From Notamacropus eugenii (lineage: Eukaryota > Chordata > Mammalia > Diprotodontia > Macropodidae): 64,000 nucleotides of DNA. The position numbers and the translations under genes are program-made. The stretch is from positions 195,333,372 through 195,397,371 of the forward strand of contig NC_092875.1 of the NCBI RefSeq assembly GCF_028372415.1, written 5' to 3'. This document shows, in pieces, positions 34,550 to 45,719 of this stretch (the stretch's first letter is position 1; every line of letters begins with the position of its first letter). The notes below the pieces were generated by a model. That model ran no database searches. It saw only the letters and a list, made by a program, of their open reading frames with translations, and was not told where the DNA came from.

Positions 34550-35165
34550 GGACCTGAAGCCAGTCCAGCCAGGTAACACCTTCCAAATATCATATGCATT
34601 ATCCTGGAACAGTTTTTGAGAAATAGGGTTATTTTTACGCCATGATAAGGCATCAGAGTATCAATTTCTTTAATCTGAGCTTGCCTTATTTGAACCCAAA
34701 TGTCCACCAAGTCCTCATCTCTTTTACCACAGTGCCATAAGACTGATGGATAAATAAGCCAATATTGTTCCTGTTGCATTTAGGTTTTTGTAACTGATGA
34801 AGTCACCTTTACAGATGGTCAGAAAATAACAGTGTTCTGAAATGAAAGTCAGCATAGAGAAATAATTCCTTAAGATAAAGCTTTGCAAGCATAGGTATAT
34901 ATAAAACATGGGCTTGAAGATGGCCTGGGCCTAGTGTGTCTGGCCCATGTTTTAAAAGAATGGGGATGAAACCTGAACAATAAGTTTCTGAAAGAAAGAC
35001 ACTTAAATTTGGTAGAAATCTATTGATAAGATTTCATCTTCATTCTTTTAAAACACTGTACTGAAGAGGCCTGGTACTACTATAATATTGACTTTTCCCA
35101 AGAATTTTATCATAATGTCTCACAGTAAGGCATAATTAATTATGTAGAAGGCATGTGTGGGTTGC
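34550..35165. other. No feature recognised
   Basis: Unassigned AT-rich sequence. Confidence 0.4.
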
Positions 35166-35168
35166 CTC

Positions 35169-35177
35169 TGTGTGTGA

Positions 35178-35219
<42 letters not shown>
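35169..35219. repeat. (TG)n microsatellite
   Basis: TG units with one TATA interruption. The uninterrupted run is 35190-35219. Confidence 0.95.
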
Positions 35220-35221
<2 letters not shown>

Positions 35222-35314
35222 TTTGGATCAATCCCACTATTTCATTGGTGTGGGGAACTCCCAGTAAGAAAGCTTCCTCTTTCAATGCAGACTGACGTAT
35301 TCACTATACATTAT

Positions 35315-35432
35315 ACATCAGATTGTAAGTTCTTTGAGGGCAAAGACTGTCTTTTGTCTCTTTTTTATATCCCTGCCTCTTAGCACAGTTCCAGACACAT
35401 AGTAGGTGCTTAATAAGTGTTTATTGATTGAT
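35315..35432 (+). mobile_element. L2 3' end
   Basis: 'GTAAGTTCTTTGAGGGCAAAG', 'CACATAGTAGGTGCTTAATAA' and a short ATTG tail (35423-35434) mark an intact L2 terminus. Confidence 0.85.
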
Positions 35433-35575
35433 TGATATTCTTAGAAAGTTATCTAGGGCATTGAGAAATTTAAGTCACTTCTTATTCAGGGTTACACAGC
35501 TAGCATGTGTCATAGGCAGGGCCTGATCCTGAGTCTTTTTGACTTCAATTCCTGGCCCTCTATTCTAATCTGCCA
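35433..35575 (-). mobile_element. MIR-type fragment
   Basis: 'CAGGGTTACACAGCTAGCATG' and 'GAGTCTTTTTGACTTCAATTCC' are the antisense tRNA-head half, directly abutting the L2 tail. Confidence 0.65.
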
Positions 35576-35579
35576 TAAT

Positions 35580-36240
35580 GCCATACACACCCTACCAGGG
35601 AGAATGAATGCCCAGTTACTGGATCGTATTTATTGTCTAGGACCAGAGTCTTGCATTTCCAGGATGACCTTAGCGATAATGCACTTTACCTAACTAGATA
35701 TCAATCCAGGCAACTGCTAACTCTAAAATTTTCAGAGGCAGGCTATCTCTATCTCCTTACAATGCCCTTTTTGAATGACAGGGTTTATTTTGCTAATATT
35801 GGGAGTATATAGCTTGTGATCAATGTGGATTTATCCAATTAATCTTTTAGATCAGTGCCTGCTCACTAGGATACTCTACCCTCAGCTTTCCTTTGGCATT
35901 TTATGAACCCCAATCACATCAGCATGGATGGCATCATAGAGTTGGCTACATAAGCATGGCTTAAGATGTATAGTGCTTTACTTATTACCATAGAAGAAAA
36001 AAGAATAGAATTAGATGTATTAAAACACCTTCCATATGGATGGTGTACTGATGGCTTCTCCCATATCAGAAATAGGTCACCTTTTAACCAGTCTATAGGC
36101 ATACCCCAACCTCCACACAGTTTATGTTCTTAGACTTCAATCCTTCTATCACTTGATCTCACAGAGGGTTAGTCTTTTTCTCCATGTCTGTACTTACCAA
36201 CTACCTCCGATGCTGTTCCTCTCATGTCCTGAAGGGTCAG
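35580..36240. other. No feature recognised
   Basis: Unassigned sequence. Confidence 0.4.
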
Positions 36241-36244
36241 CATC

Positions 36245-36500
36245 TAGCAGGTAGGTAACACAGTGAGTAGAATGTGGGACTTGGAGTCAGAAGGATTTGA
36301 GATCAAATCCAGCCTCAGATGTATACTAACTTTGTGACCCTGGGCAATTCACTTAACCTCTTTGTACTTCAATTTCCTCAGTTGTAAAATGGGGATAATA
36401 AAAGCATCTACCCACAATTCTTGTTGTGAGGATAAAATGAGGTGATATATGCAAAGTACAGTGCTTGGCATGTAAGAGGTATATTAGCTATTATCATTAG
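36245..36500 (+). mobile_element. MIR-type CORE-SINE, nearly full length
   Basis: 'GACTTGGAGTCAGAAGGATTTGAG' region, 'GTGACCCTGGGCAATTCAC', 'AAATGGGGATAATAAAAGC', 'GTGCTTGGCATGTAAGAGG' appear in order. Confidence 0.85.
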
Positions 36501-36504
36501 AGTA

Positions 36505-36980
36505 GGTTTATTATTATTACTATTATAACATAGGACCTGGAAAACTAATTTTTTCAGTAGGCCACTTTTCTTCACCCATATAGTATATAGTATGTTTGGT
36601 TCCTGAATCCTGCATCTGACAAGACTGGGTTGTGTGGGACCTTAATCATTACATATAACTTATTCCATGCAAGTGCAGTGGTGGAACACAGTCAAGGACA
36701 GGCCCAGACAGAAAGAGATACTCCTTCTGTATCTGCTAGTCATCCTTTTATTCCTTCAGTTAATATTCTTGATCACTTCTGGCCCATTTGTCATACTCAC
36801 TCCCTTGGCAGTTAAAATTGGTGCTTATGGGGGCATGATCATAACCATCCACCCCCATGAACAGACCTGAAACCTTTTATAGTAGAACTTTCCAGAATTT
36901 ATGCTTTTTTTGATTTAGCTTTCAAAAATCCAAAGTCACCTTCATACCATGAAAGGCATCAGAGTAGACCTGTAGTGAGA
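36505..36980. other. No feature recognised
   Basis: A hydrophobic 67-codon plus-strand frame (36667-36870) overlaps another frame of similar length and has no recognisable family. Taken as chance. Confidence 0.4.
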
Positions 36981-36984
36981 AAGT

Positions 36985-37240
36985 TTTTTTTTTTTAATAA
37001 CAAATAATAACAACAGTAGTGCCATTTGACATTTAAAGAGCACATTGCAGTTTTCCAGAACACTTTCCTCACAACAATCCTATGGAACACAATGTATGTG
37101 TTGTAATCCCAATTTTAGGAAGGAAATCGAGGACTCTGAAAGGGTAAGTGATGCATTCATCATGGCATCAATCATACCTGGAAGAATTAGGACTTAAAAC
37201 TCAGGTCTTCCATCTCAAAATCCAGTGTTCTTTTGAATAC
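36985..37240 (-). mobile_element. MIR-type CORE-SINE
   Basis: 'GCCATTTGACATTTAAAGAGC', 'CTCACAACAATCCTATGG' and 'CTCAGGTCTTCCATCTC' in antisense order. Confidence 0.75.
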
Positions 37241-37345
37241 ACACACACACACATATATGTATGAATATGTATAACAGATTTATTCTATGATACACTGTTT
37301 ATACATATGTACATATATAATATGCATATAAAAAATATACATATG
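37241..37345. repeat. CA/TA-rich simple repeat
   Basis: ACAC run followed by ATAT/ATAC units, between two SINEs. Confidence 0.8.
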
Positions 37346-37575
37346 GGCATTTGATTGGGACAGTGGATAGAGCATTGGTCCTGGAGTCAGCATCAGCCAT
37401 TTACTAGCTGTGTAACTGGGCAAATCACTTAACCCTGTTTGCCTCAGTTTCCTCATCTGTAAGATGAGTTGGAGAAGGAAATGGCAAACCGCTCCAGTGT
37501 CTTTATCAAGAAAACCTCAAATGGGGTCATGAAGAATTTGACATGACTGAAATGACTGAATAAAAACAACAAATG
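37346..37575 (+). mobile_element. tRNA-derived SINE (MAR1/WSINE type)
   Basis: 'GGGACAGTGGATAGAGC' head, 'CTTAACCCTGTTTGCCTC', 'GGAGAAGGAAATGGCAAACC', 'GGGGTCATGAAG' and an AACAAC tail. Part of box B is missing compared with siblings. Confidence 0.88.
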
Positions 37576-37767
37576 TTATCTATGTATATATACATACATA
37601 GAGAGAGAATTATCATATAGACAATCTGTCTATTAAATACATATGTAAATATATATAATATTATAATGAGTCATCTAAGGAAAGCAAAAGGAAATTGGCA
37701 AACCTAAAAATGACTTCAAATGTTTAAAACCTTTTGTTAAACTCCCAAGTTAATCAACTGAGATCAA

Positions 37768-37791
37768 GAGAGAGAGAGAAAGAGAGAGAAA

Positions 37792-37823
<32 letters not shown>

Positions 37824-37831
37824 GAGAGAGA

Positions 37832-37917
<86 letters not shown>

Positions 37918-37926
37918 AAGAGAGAA

Positions 37927-37992
<66 letters not shown>

Positions 37993-38038
37993 GAGACACA
38001 CACACACACACACACACACACACGGGGGGGAGGGGGGC
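37768..38038. repeat. Composite (GA)n-(CA)n-(G)n microsatellite
   Basis: About 225 bases of GA with scattered AA and GG interruptions, then (CA) about 14 units (37996-38023), then a G-rich run (38024-38037). Frames of up to 109 codons on both strands over it are low-complexity. Confidence 0.97.
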
Positions 38039-38039
38039 A

Positions 38040-39465
38040 GAAACAATTGTGTAACCTTGAGGACTTAAGTAGTATCCATACATTTTTTAGGAAGCAAAGG
38101 GAGAGCTAGAGATTTATATAAATGCTTATCTTCTAAAGCCCCTTTGGTCTGCCCTTTTACTCTTGGCATCATCATTATTGGAGAGTGAGTGTCAGAATGT
38201 AGCCAATAATCTGAAGTAAAGAATCCCAGGCTCACCTATTTCTATCACTTTTCTTTGACAAAATTACTGTTGGGCTATAGCAAAACAATTCAGGGATTTT
38301 AGATGTAAATAATCATGGGGAAAGGATGTCTCTGCTTCTCTGGCTGCCCAGATTTGTCTTCTGATTGCTATGAGTGTGCATTCAGGCTTTGATTAGTCTG
38401 TCCAAGAGCTCTCTGAGTAGTTGCAAACTAGAAAAGGCAATAAAATGTGGCATTTCCATAATTTTACTTGAAAATAATACATCTGTGTTGTCTTGTTTCC
38501 CAATCCTTTGAGAAACCCTCTTCCTCTCCCTGATTCTGCTATTTTCCTTCAGTGTAACTTATGTGGCTGTATCATCAGCCTCATTTTTCATTCAACCTAT
38601 ATTCTGATAGACTATATCCTCAGCTTCCTGTCATTGCCATGGTGATATAATATACTTATGCCTTTATTAAAAATTTATCTTAAATGGATCTTCTAGGAAC
38701 TGGTCTTTTCGTCAAAGGCCGTTTTTCAATTTCAAGCTCTCTCCTTCCCAAATACAGGAATACTGGGGATACATCTATGGACATTTATTCGGCTGTAATG
38801 TAAGAGAAATGGGGCTGCATTTTCAAATTTTGGTGCTTGAGTTTTTCCAGCAACCGTTTATGCACACAGAAACTGTTTTCTCTTCAACCAAAATAAATTG
38901 ATGCAACTAGACCATACATATTTCCTGAACTAATTTGGTTGCACTTTCTTGCTTTTCAGGCAAACTCCAAGCTTTGATTAGCATCATTGTTGCCTCATAT
39001 GATGATCTATTATCAGAAGATTTAAATTTTCAATGTGGACTGGATTAGATCAAGAGATGCGTGGGATGACAGATATTTAGCATAATTTTTAGTGTTTTCT
39101 TAACATATTGAATTGAAAGAGGCTATTGTTACAGAAACTACTCAACATGGTGCACTATTACCCACTTTTCCCTAAAAAGAGATTTTCACAACAATTATAC
39201 TGGATAAAGGGAAGTAACCATTGTCTCTACTATGTATAATGAGAAATGAATTACAAGGAGATAGGAAGAAAATGAGAGGATATTGTCCAAGTATGTATAA
39301 ATTAGATGGGATAATTTCACAAAGGTCAAACCTGGAGTCTGACAGCAGGCTGATGAACAGAGAATACTGTGAGAATAATTTTTCATTATAGTTAAATTAA
39401 AAATAAGCTTAACAATGCAAAAGGTAAGAAGTAAATGCTTACATATAAGTATGTGTCTTCTGGAG
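38040..39465. other. Long repeat-poor stretch
   Basis: 38200-39060 in particular contains no repeat I can name and has a varied, non-homopolymeric composition. No exon-like frame is present. Confidence 0.35.
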
Positions 39466-39469
39466 CTTT

Positions 39470-39655
39470 CTGTAGTACCATGGAAAGAGCAGTATTAATG
39501 AAATTAAGAGGACTTGGCTTCGAATCATGCCTTTCACCTTTACTACACATATGACTGTGGACAAACTACTTAAACTGCTGGGTTCTTAATTGTATCATTT
39601 GAAAAAAAAGGAGGTAGCTCTCTTCTAGTTCCATATTGAATATCCTGTTACCTTT
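39470..39655 (+). mobile_element. MIR/THER-type CORE-SINE
   Basis: 'CCATGGAAAGAGCAG', 'GGACTTGGCTTCGAATCATGCC' landmarks and a purine-rich end typical of the family. Confidence 0.65.
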
Positions 39656-39659
39656 AAGG

Positions 39660-39900
39660 CACTGGTATGTAATGGAAAATAATAGTATGCTGGGAATCAG
39701 GAGATTCCCAGATCAGTACTCTGGTACTAACTTGGCCAAGTCATATTACTTCTCTGAGTAAGGGAAAGGAAGAAGAAACTAAGATTTTATTAAACACCTT
39801 CTTTGCATAAACACTACGCTAAGCACTTTACAGATATTATCTCATTTGATCCTAACAACAACTTCAGTTTCTTCCATCTGTAAATGTAAGGCTTGGACTA
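39660..39900. mobile_element. Two adjoining MIR fragments
   Basis: 39660-39770 is a sense head half ('GCTGGGAATCAGGAGATTCC', 'GGCCAAGTCATATTACTTC'). 39775-39900 is an antisense or reversed body ('TTTACAGATATTATCTCATTTG'). Confidence 0.5.
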
Positions 39901-40019
39901 GTTAACTTGTAAAGTTCTCTACTAGTTTCAATTCAATTTAATTGAAATGATATTTATTAAACAAGAAAATGCTGATCTCTAGGCTAGCTTTAATATTGTA
40001 CAGTCACATTTTTTGACAT

Positions 40020-40340
40020 TCATTTAAACTTCACAAACATTTATTAAGCATCTACGATAAGTAATCCACTATTTTACGCCCTGCATACACCGATTCACCC
40101 ATCCACACAAACACATATGTATGCAAATACAATCCCTGCCCTCAGCAAGCTTATATTCTACTGAAAGATTACAGCATGTAAACAATTAAGCAAATACAAG
40201 GAATTAGTAATTTCAAGAGAATACTAACAGCTAGGAAGCCTTTGGAAAGGTGACTTTGAGGAATGTAAGGGTTCTATGAAGTGGAAGTGAGGAGGAAGGA
40301 TATTCTAAAATTTTATCCTGTCTTATGAAAAGACCGTTCT
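40020..40340 (-). mobile_element. L2 3' region, antisense
   Basis: 'AAACATTTATTAAGCATCTAC' and 'CAATCCCTGCCCTCAGCAAGC' are the reversed L2 3' end. The body continues to 'GGAAAGGTGACTTTGAGG'. Confidence 0.7.
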
Positions 40341-40344
40341 ATTC

Positions 40345-40935
40345 CCTAGCTAATACTAGGGAGGGTGCTGTGATTTTTCTACTGTATTCTTGAGTTTATC
40401 TTTTGGACTAAATGAAATCTAATGTTATAAAAGATACTTGGTCGAAGATATACTATTTTCCTTTTTCATTTTGTTGGGACTTTTAATTTACAATACTATT
40501 CAAATGTGATAGTAATTAAATAAATTGTAAAAGCTGCTGTAAATCTCTGAGGGACGTGCACCCACAGTGATGCCAGTAATTCTGCTATGTAGTTATAGGT
40601 AAACATATATGATGTATGCATTACAGATGAATGTGTGAATTGTTATATTTTTAAAGCCAATTAAATATCTGACATGCCTAAATCAGGGTCTAAGCATTCA
40701 GAACAATACTAAATAAAATATGATGTGGAGGGGAAGGTAGTATACATGATCATAGACATTCATATTAGAGTTCCTTTGGGTAGGGTTATATGTAGGAAGT
40801 AAACTGGGCCAGGGAATAAGAGCAAATTGGTGAATTCCAAGAGAAATGGATTGATGCTAGAAATTGAGAAATGAGAAGTAAAGGTGGGACAAAAATATGA
40901 TGAAATCTAATGTTAAACTATTTTTTTTGATTGTC
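40345..40935. other. No feature recognised
   Basis: AT-rich unassigned sequence. Confidence 0.4.
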
Positions 40936-40940
40936 AAGGA

Positions 40941-41134
40941 CAGGGGTGGAAAATCTGTGGCCTTGAGGCCCTCTAGATCCTCAAGTGTGGCCCTTTGACT
41001 GACTTCAAACTTCATAGAACAAATACCTCTAATAAAAGGATTTATTCTGTAAAATGTGGACTCAGTCAAAAGACTGTGCCCAAGGACCTAGAGGGTCACA
41101 TGTGACCTTGAGGCCACAGGGTCCCTATCCCTCA
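40941..41134. mobile_element. hAT-like miniature DNA transposon
   Basis: Left end 'CAGGGGTGGAAAATCTGTGG' is mirrored by the right end '...CCACAGGGTCCCTATCCCTC'. Internal inverted symmetry continues with 'CCTTGAGGCC' at both ends, and 'GACTGACTTCAAACTTCATAG' against 'CTCAGTCAAAAG'. Length 194 bases with no coding capacity. Flanks GTCAAGGA (40933-40940) and ATGAAGGG (41134-41141) agree at 5 of 8 positions, compatible with a decayed 8-bp hAT duplication. Confidence 0.75.
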
Positions 41135-41369
41135 TGAAGGGAGAGAGATCTCAGTATCATGCCTTTGGATACTATAGACTAATAATTTTTTTGTTAACTA
41201 TGACTATTATTGTGGGGTGGGGTGGGGTGGGATGTCCTATTAAGTGGGCAGGTAAGTGTTTGTCTCCAGAGGTTCTCATTTCAATTAAAAAATACTTACT
41301 CAATAAGTAATAAGTGCAATTTCTCTCTATTCTGCTCTGGTTCTTTAGCAGTTGGACTTGTTTAAAAAG

Positions 41370-41860
41370 TAAAAAGCATGAAATTATGTAAAAAAGTCAT
41401 CAAACTATATCCTTTGACCTTGAGAACTCACTATTAGTTATCTATCCTAAGGTCAAAGACAGAAGGAAGGTTTGGTATATACTAAAGTATTCAGAGGAGC
41501 ACTTTTTTTTTTCATTTTTGATGGAAAGTGGAAACAAAACAAGTGTCACTTGAATATGGAGTTGCTGAGGAAATTGTGATATACAATAAAATCTTATTAC
41601 TTAATAAATGATGAATACGAGGGATTCAGAGAGACATGGGAAGACTTGTATGAATTGATGCAGAGTGATAGAAGCAGAACAACAATATGTGTCATAACAA
41701 TAGCCAAAAGCTATATAATAATAATATAAAAGTATAAGTGTAAATTGTAATGATCCCTAGAGATGAGGTGAATAACTGTACCTCCCTCCTTCCTTTGGAT
41801 AGTTGCAGAATGTAGCATGCTTTGTCATTCTTTGTTCCTGTCTTGGTTAGCTATTTTTCT
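41370..41860 (+). mobile_element. L1 LINE, ORF2 end and 3'UTR fragment
   Basis: 'AAACTATATCCTTTGACC', 'GACATGGGAAGACTTGTATG' and 'TGATGCAGAGTGATAGAAGC' follow the L1 ORF2 C-terminal/3' order. Diverged and 5' truncated, and older-looking than the copy at 12.5 kb. Confidence 0.65.
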
Positions 41861-41864
41861 TCAC

Positions 41865-42220
41865 AGGGTTTCCAAGGAAACACTCAGTGGAGCATTGTGG
41901 GGAGGATATTCAAGAGTGCTTGTGTTCCTTTCAAAAGTAAATGATAAAACATTTTTAAGGCAATGATTGAATTAATTGTTAGAATGTGTCTTTTATTTTT
42001 TGGGGGAGGGGTGGGTTGAGACAAAATCTTTAACTCCAAAGTCTTCCCACTTACCTTCTTCATATTGCATATAACCTTTGGATAATTGTCTTTTGGAATT
42101 AGATCTATCACAAAAATAGTTCTTGCTTCAGAATTGCTTATGTTCTTTATTCGCAGAAAAGGTTCTGCTCAAGCAAAAATGGAATAACTGACCTATTTAG
42201 CTCTCCACATGGATGCTGCA
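41865..42220. other. No feature recognised
   Basis: Unassigned sequence with a G-rich patch at 42001-42017. Confidence 0.4.
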
Positions 42221-42224
42221 TGTG

Positions 42225-42480
42225 TCCATAGAATCTTACCTTTGGAAGGGATTTTCTGGGTCATCTAATCCAGTCTCCTACCCAGTGTTAGAATTACCTG
42301 ATGGGTATCATTCAATCATTCAACCTCTCATTATAAGTTTTCGATGACCAGTTTTTGATGACTAGGACCTAACTAAATATCCCATTCTATCTTGACACAG
42401 TTCCAATTATCAGAAAGTCTTTTCTTATATTTAGCTGAAATCTATCTGATCTATCCAATTATGCCACAGTAGCTCTGTGT
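42225..42480 (-). mobile_element. L3/CR1 3' region, antisense
   Basis: 'TCTGGGTCATCTAATCCAGTC' starts the reversed L3 3' end. 'CAACCTCTCATTATAAG' and 'CTTTTCTTATATTTAGCTGAA' follow in the same order. Confidence 0.58.
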
Positions 42481-42524
42481 TCTTCTGTTATACTTCCTAA
42501 AAAGCTGACCTGGGCAAAATAGAA

Positions 42525-42690
42525 TGGACTTCTCATGAAGAAGTAAAAACTCCATCACTGAAGATTTTCATGTATTGAATAGAAGACTACTTGTAGGTGA
42601 TAGTTTTTTTTCAAGAAGGATTAATCTATGAGTCAGTGGGTTGAATTATGTAATCTCTAAGGCCACTTCTAATTCTAAGGTTCTATACAT
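42525..42690 (+). mobile_element. L3/CR1 3' end
   Basis: 'GTGGGTTGAATTATGTAATC', 'TCTAAGGCCACTTCTAATTC' and 'GGTTCTATACATC' match the sense L3 terminus ('GACCTCTGAGGTCCCTTCCAACTC'-type), here facing the previous fragment. Confidence 0.62.
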
Positions 42691-42819
42691 CTAAAGAATT
42701 CTCCTAACCTACCAATCTATCCCTGTTATTAAAAAAAAAAATAGAAAGTGGGACATATTTGGATGACTTTTTCCTATTTGGGCTGCTTTCTGATCATTTT
42801 TTCTTAGAACTCTTCTCTT

Positions 42820-43190
42820 AATAATTTGCTTTTGTATTTTGTAGGGGACCAATATTACGCTCACTGATCTATAATTTTCTATAATATACATTTTCTCCCT
42901 TTTGAGATGTGGATATTTGCTTATTTTCTATCTCCTTGCCCTTCACCGGTTCTCCATGACTCCTGAAAGACTGATTTCATAGTGATTCTATGGTCACATT
43001 CCAAGGCCTTTTTAGAACCCTTGGGTCTAATTCATCTGGGCCTAAAGACTTGAATGACCCTAGGTACTCTCATTGTCTCCACACTTATCTTGGACTTCAG
43101 TGTTTCCTTAACCATGTTTATTTTAGCTTTTCCAGTCTGAAAGTCATTCATATTCATAGAAGATATGTCAACCTGTGAGGTGGATGTTGA
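42820..43190 (-). mobile_element. L3/CR1 LINE, antisense ORF2 fragment
   Basis: 'GGGACCAATATTACGCTCAC', 'CACCGGTTCTCCATGAC' and 'TCATCTGGGCCTAAAGACTTG' are antisense L3 landmarks between the endonuclease and reverse-transcriptase regions. Confidence 0.68.
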
Positions 43191-43199
43191 GTAATAATT

Positions 43200-43290
43200 C
43201 TAAGTGTCAGTCCAATGTAGAGCAAGGGACTTGGAATGAGAAGATGTACATTTACTTCTGGCTCTGACACTATCTAAATGTCAAATGCCC
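43200..43290 (+). mobile_element. MIR fragment
   Basis: 'GGGACTTGGAATGAGAAGATG' and 'TGGCTCTGACACTATCTAAATG' are a sense MIR head part. Confidence 0.5.
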
Positions 43291-43294
43291 CCTA

Positions 43295-43680
43295 ATATCT
43301 CCCTTGCCATATTGCCACGATTCCTGAAATGTTCATCATTAGAGTTAAGGCATAGAATCTTCTAGGGGTACTGTTAAAATGCTAACATGTAACCTAGAAG
43401 AGTAGTACCCTTAAATACCTCCTATTAATTGATCAGTGCTCTGGGAGAATGGGATGTTTTGGGGACATTTTGATGAAGGTAGAGAGAGAAGAATGAAAGA
43501 TCTGGATTATGGGGATCTACCGATTATACAGTTGACTTTTGTTGGAAGTTTGTTTGCTTTTTCAATTATTAGAAGGTAATAAAACTCTTTCTAAAATTTT
43601 AGAATCAGTTTATGTTCTGTGAGATTTGTAGAATTTTATTGAAGGACTTTTATGAAGTATAGGCAACTTGGTAATGCCTA
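43295..43680. other. No feature recognised
   Basis: Unassigned sequence. Confidence 0.4.
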
Positions 43681-43684
43681 GTTC

Positions 43685-43880
43685 TAGCATAATACAGAGT
43701 AAAGAATTTTGAATTCAGAATCAGAAGACCTAGGTTTAGACCTTGACTGCCATTTGTTATTTGGAAAGTCACTTAATTACTATGGGCCTTAATCCATCTT
43801 CTATAAAATGAGGATGCATTTAGACTAGCTGACCTCCAGGTCCCTTAAAGATCTAAATCCATGTTCCTACAATCTACAGT
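43685..43880 (+). mobile_element. MIR/THER-type CORE-SINE
   Basis: 'AATCAGAAGACCTAGGTTTAG', 'GAAAGTCACTTAATTAC' and 'GACCTCCAGGTCCC' in sense order. Confidence 0.8.
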
Positions 43881-43924
43881 GAGATGCTGCCAACACTCAA
43901 GAAGTTCCATGGAGTATCAGCAAG

Positions 43925-44080
43925 ATAGTTTTTTTTTTACATTCATTTAAAAAAAAATTGAGTTGCAAATTCCCTCCCTCTCTCTAGCTCACCCCTCAAC
44001 CATTAAGAAGCCAAGCAATATATATGAAACTCATTTTTCATGTGAAGTCATGCCAAACATTTCTGTATATAGACTACACT
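43925..44080 (-). mobile_element. L1 3'UTR, antisense fragment
   Basis: 'TTACATTCATTTAAAAAAAA', 'TCCCTCCCTCTCTCTAGCTC' and 'GTGAAGTCATG' match the reversed end of marsupial L1 copies, the polypurine stretch being CT-rich here. Confidence 0.55.
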
Positions 44081-44111
44081 TTTAAGCTTGATAGGACCTC
44101 CTAGGACCTTC

Positions 44112-44365
44112 ATTTTAGTGGCATCTCAGTGGCACAGTGAGTGGAGCAGCAGGCCTGGAGTCAGGTTCAGATCTGACTTCAGCCACTCGCTAGCTATGTG
44201 CAAGTTATTTAACCTCTGTTTGCCATAGTTTTTTCAACTCTAAAATGGGGATAATTATAGTACTTTCTCTTGGGGTTGTTATGAAGAGCAAATGAGATTA
44301 TTTGCTAAAAGTGCCTCTCTCAGCGCCTGGTACATAGTAGGTGTTTAATGAATGCTTGTTCACTT
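44112..44365 (+). mobile_element. MIR-type CORE-SINE, full length
   Basis: 'GGCACAGTGAGTGGAGCAGC', 'GCTAGCTATGTGCAAG', 'AAAATGGGGATAATTATAG', 'CTGGTACATAGTAGGTG' and an L2-like 'TTTAATGAATGCTTG' end. Confidence 0.85.
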
Positions 44366-44596
44366 CTGTTTTGGGAATGCACAGTGAAGCATTTGACTTT
44401 GACGAAGCGGTTGAATGTCTCTTTAAAGAATCATTTGTGATATCGTTTGCTTAGAAGGTGAGTACGCTTTTGATGATGTTGCTGATGGTGGCCTACTATT
44501 TCTTGGATTTATAGGATAAGACAGTCCATGATAGGCCTGTAAGAATCACAGTCTTTTCAAAGGGGGTAGGTTCTTCTTTATCCATGGTACAGTTTA

Positions 44597-44846
44597 GGGG
44601 CAGTTAGGTTGGTGCAGTGGATTGAGTGTTGGGCCTAGAGTTAGGAACCTGAGTTCAAATCTGGCCTCAGACACACTAACTGTATGACTCTGAGCAAGTC
44701 ACATTAACTCTGTTTGCCTCAGTTTCCTCATCTGTAAAATGAACTGGAGAAGGAAATGGCAAACCATTAGTATCTTTGCCAAGAAAATCCCAAATGGAGT
44801 CACAAAGAATCAGACACGACTGAAATGAATGAATAAACAATTTAAA
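44597..44846 (+). mobile_element. tRNA-derived SINE (MAR1/WSINE type), full length
   Basis: 'GCAGTTAGGTTGGTGCAGTGG' head, perfect 'GAGTTCAAATCTGGCCTCAG' box B, core and 'CAGACACGACTGAAATGA' end. Flanks CAGTTTA and CAATTTA are a probable near-perfect target duplication. Confidence 0.92.
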
Positions 44847-44849
44847 TGT

Positions 44850-45715
44850 ATTTCCTCTTTCTCTAAGCTCTACTCATCACCAGATATATAATATTTCAAC
44901 ATATTTGGCAGTATTTTTTAACTACTCTTTTATGAAGGCATATTTTTTGACTGTTTTACTACTTTTAATTTTTTGCCCCAAAATGCATTCATAGGATTTG
45001 AGTAGATGTATTGTATAGGCAATGGGTAGGAAGTTTCTCATATCATCATCTTCTTTTTGCCTTTGTGGAGAAAAAAATGCATGCAGAAGATTAGGAGTAC
45101 ATTATAAAGAAGACTACAATATTCAGACTGCATATTATTTATGGATTTGACCTATTTTATCAAAGTTGAAATATGATTTCCATATATTTTCCTTATACAG
45201 TCCAGACATAAATGGAATTGCTGTTTGAAAGCATCTCCTTTTCTCCTTTCTCTTTTCTATTTGCCTTTAATGTATATTTTCCATATTTGGGCATATACCC
45301 AAATTACTTGAATCCTAAAATATAAATATGAGCTCCTTGAGAATAGAATAGAAGGAAAGGTTAAAGAAGGATATAGAACTAATTCAAGAGAGAAAAATCC
45401 AATTCCTATTTAGGGGAGGAACCTAGAAACTGAATCAGATGGTGCTTTGGAGCCTAAGGAGGAAATTGTGAGTACGATAGTTTCTCCTGATTGAGTATTG
45501 TTATCTTCCCATTGTGTAGGAAGATGATTGTTATAATTAGCTACCAATGTCATGGGCAACGTCCCTTTATGTGTAACAACTATGATATTTTTCCTTTTTC
45601 TACGCACTCTTCCATCACCTGATCCCATCCTGATTTCTCCTCTAACAATCAAAGATAAAATTAAATGTCTCCCTTCCCTTACTATTTCTGTCTGTATACT
45701 ACTATTTATCTACTT
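44850..45715. other. No feature recognised
   Basis: AT-rich unassigned sequence. An 80-codon minus-strand frame (45410-45652) has no recognisable motif. Confidence 0.4.
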
Positions 45716-45719
45716 ACAG

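Noticed and set aside
36667-36870. Hydrophobic 67-codon frame resembling a transmembrane protein
   Set aside because: Pyrimidine-rich DNA readily gives L/I/F-rich frames; two overlapping frames are open together and nothing matches a known family.
37734-38083. Open frames of about 100 codons rich in R/E or S/L
   Set aside because: They translate the GA/CA microsatellite; no non-repetitive part.
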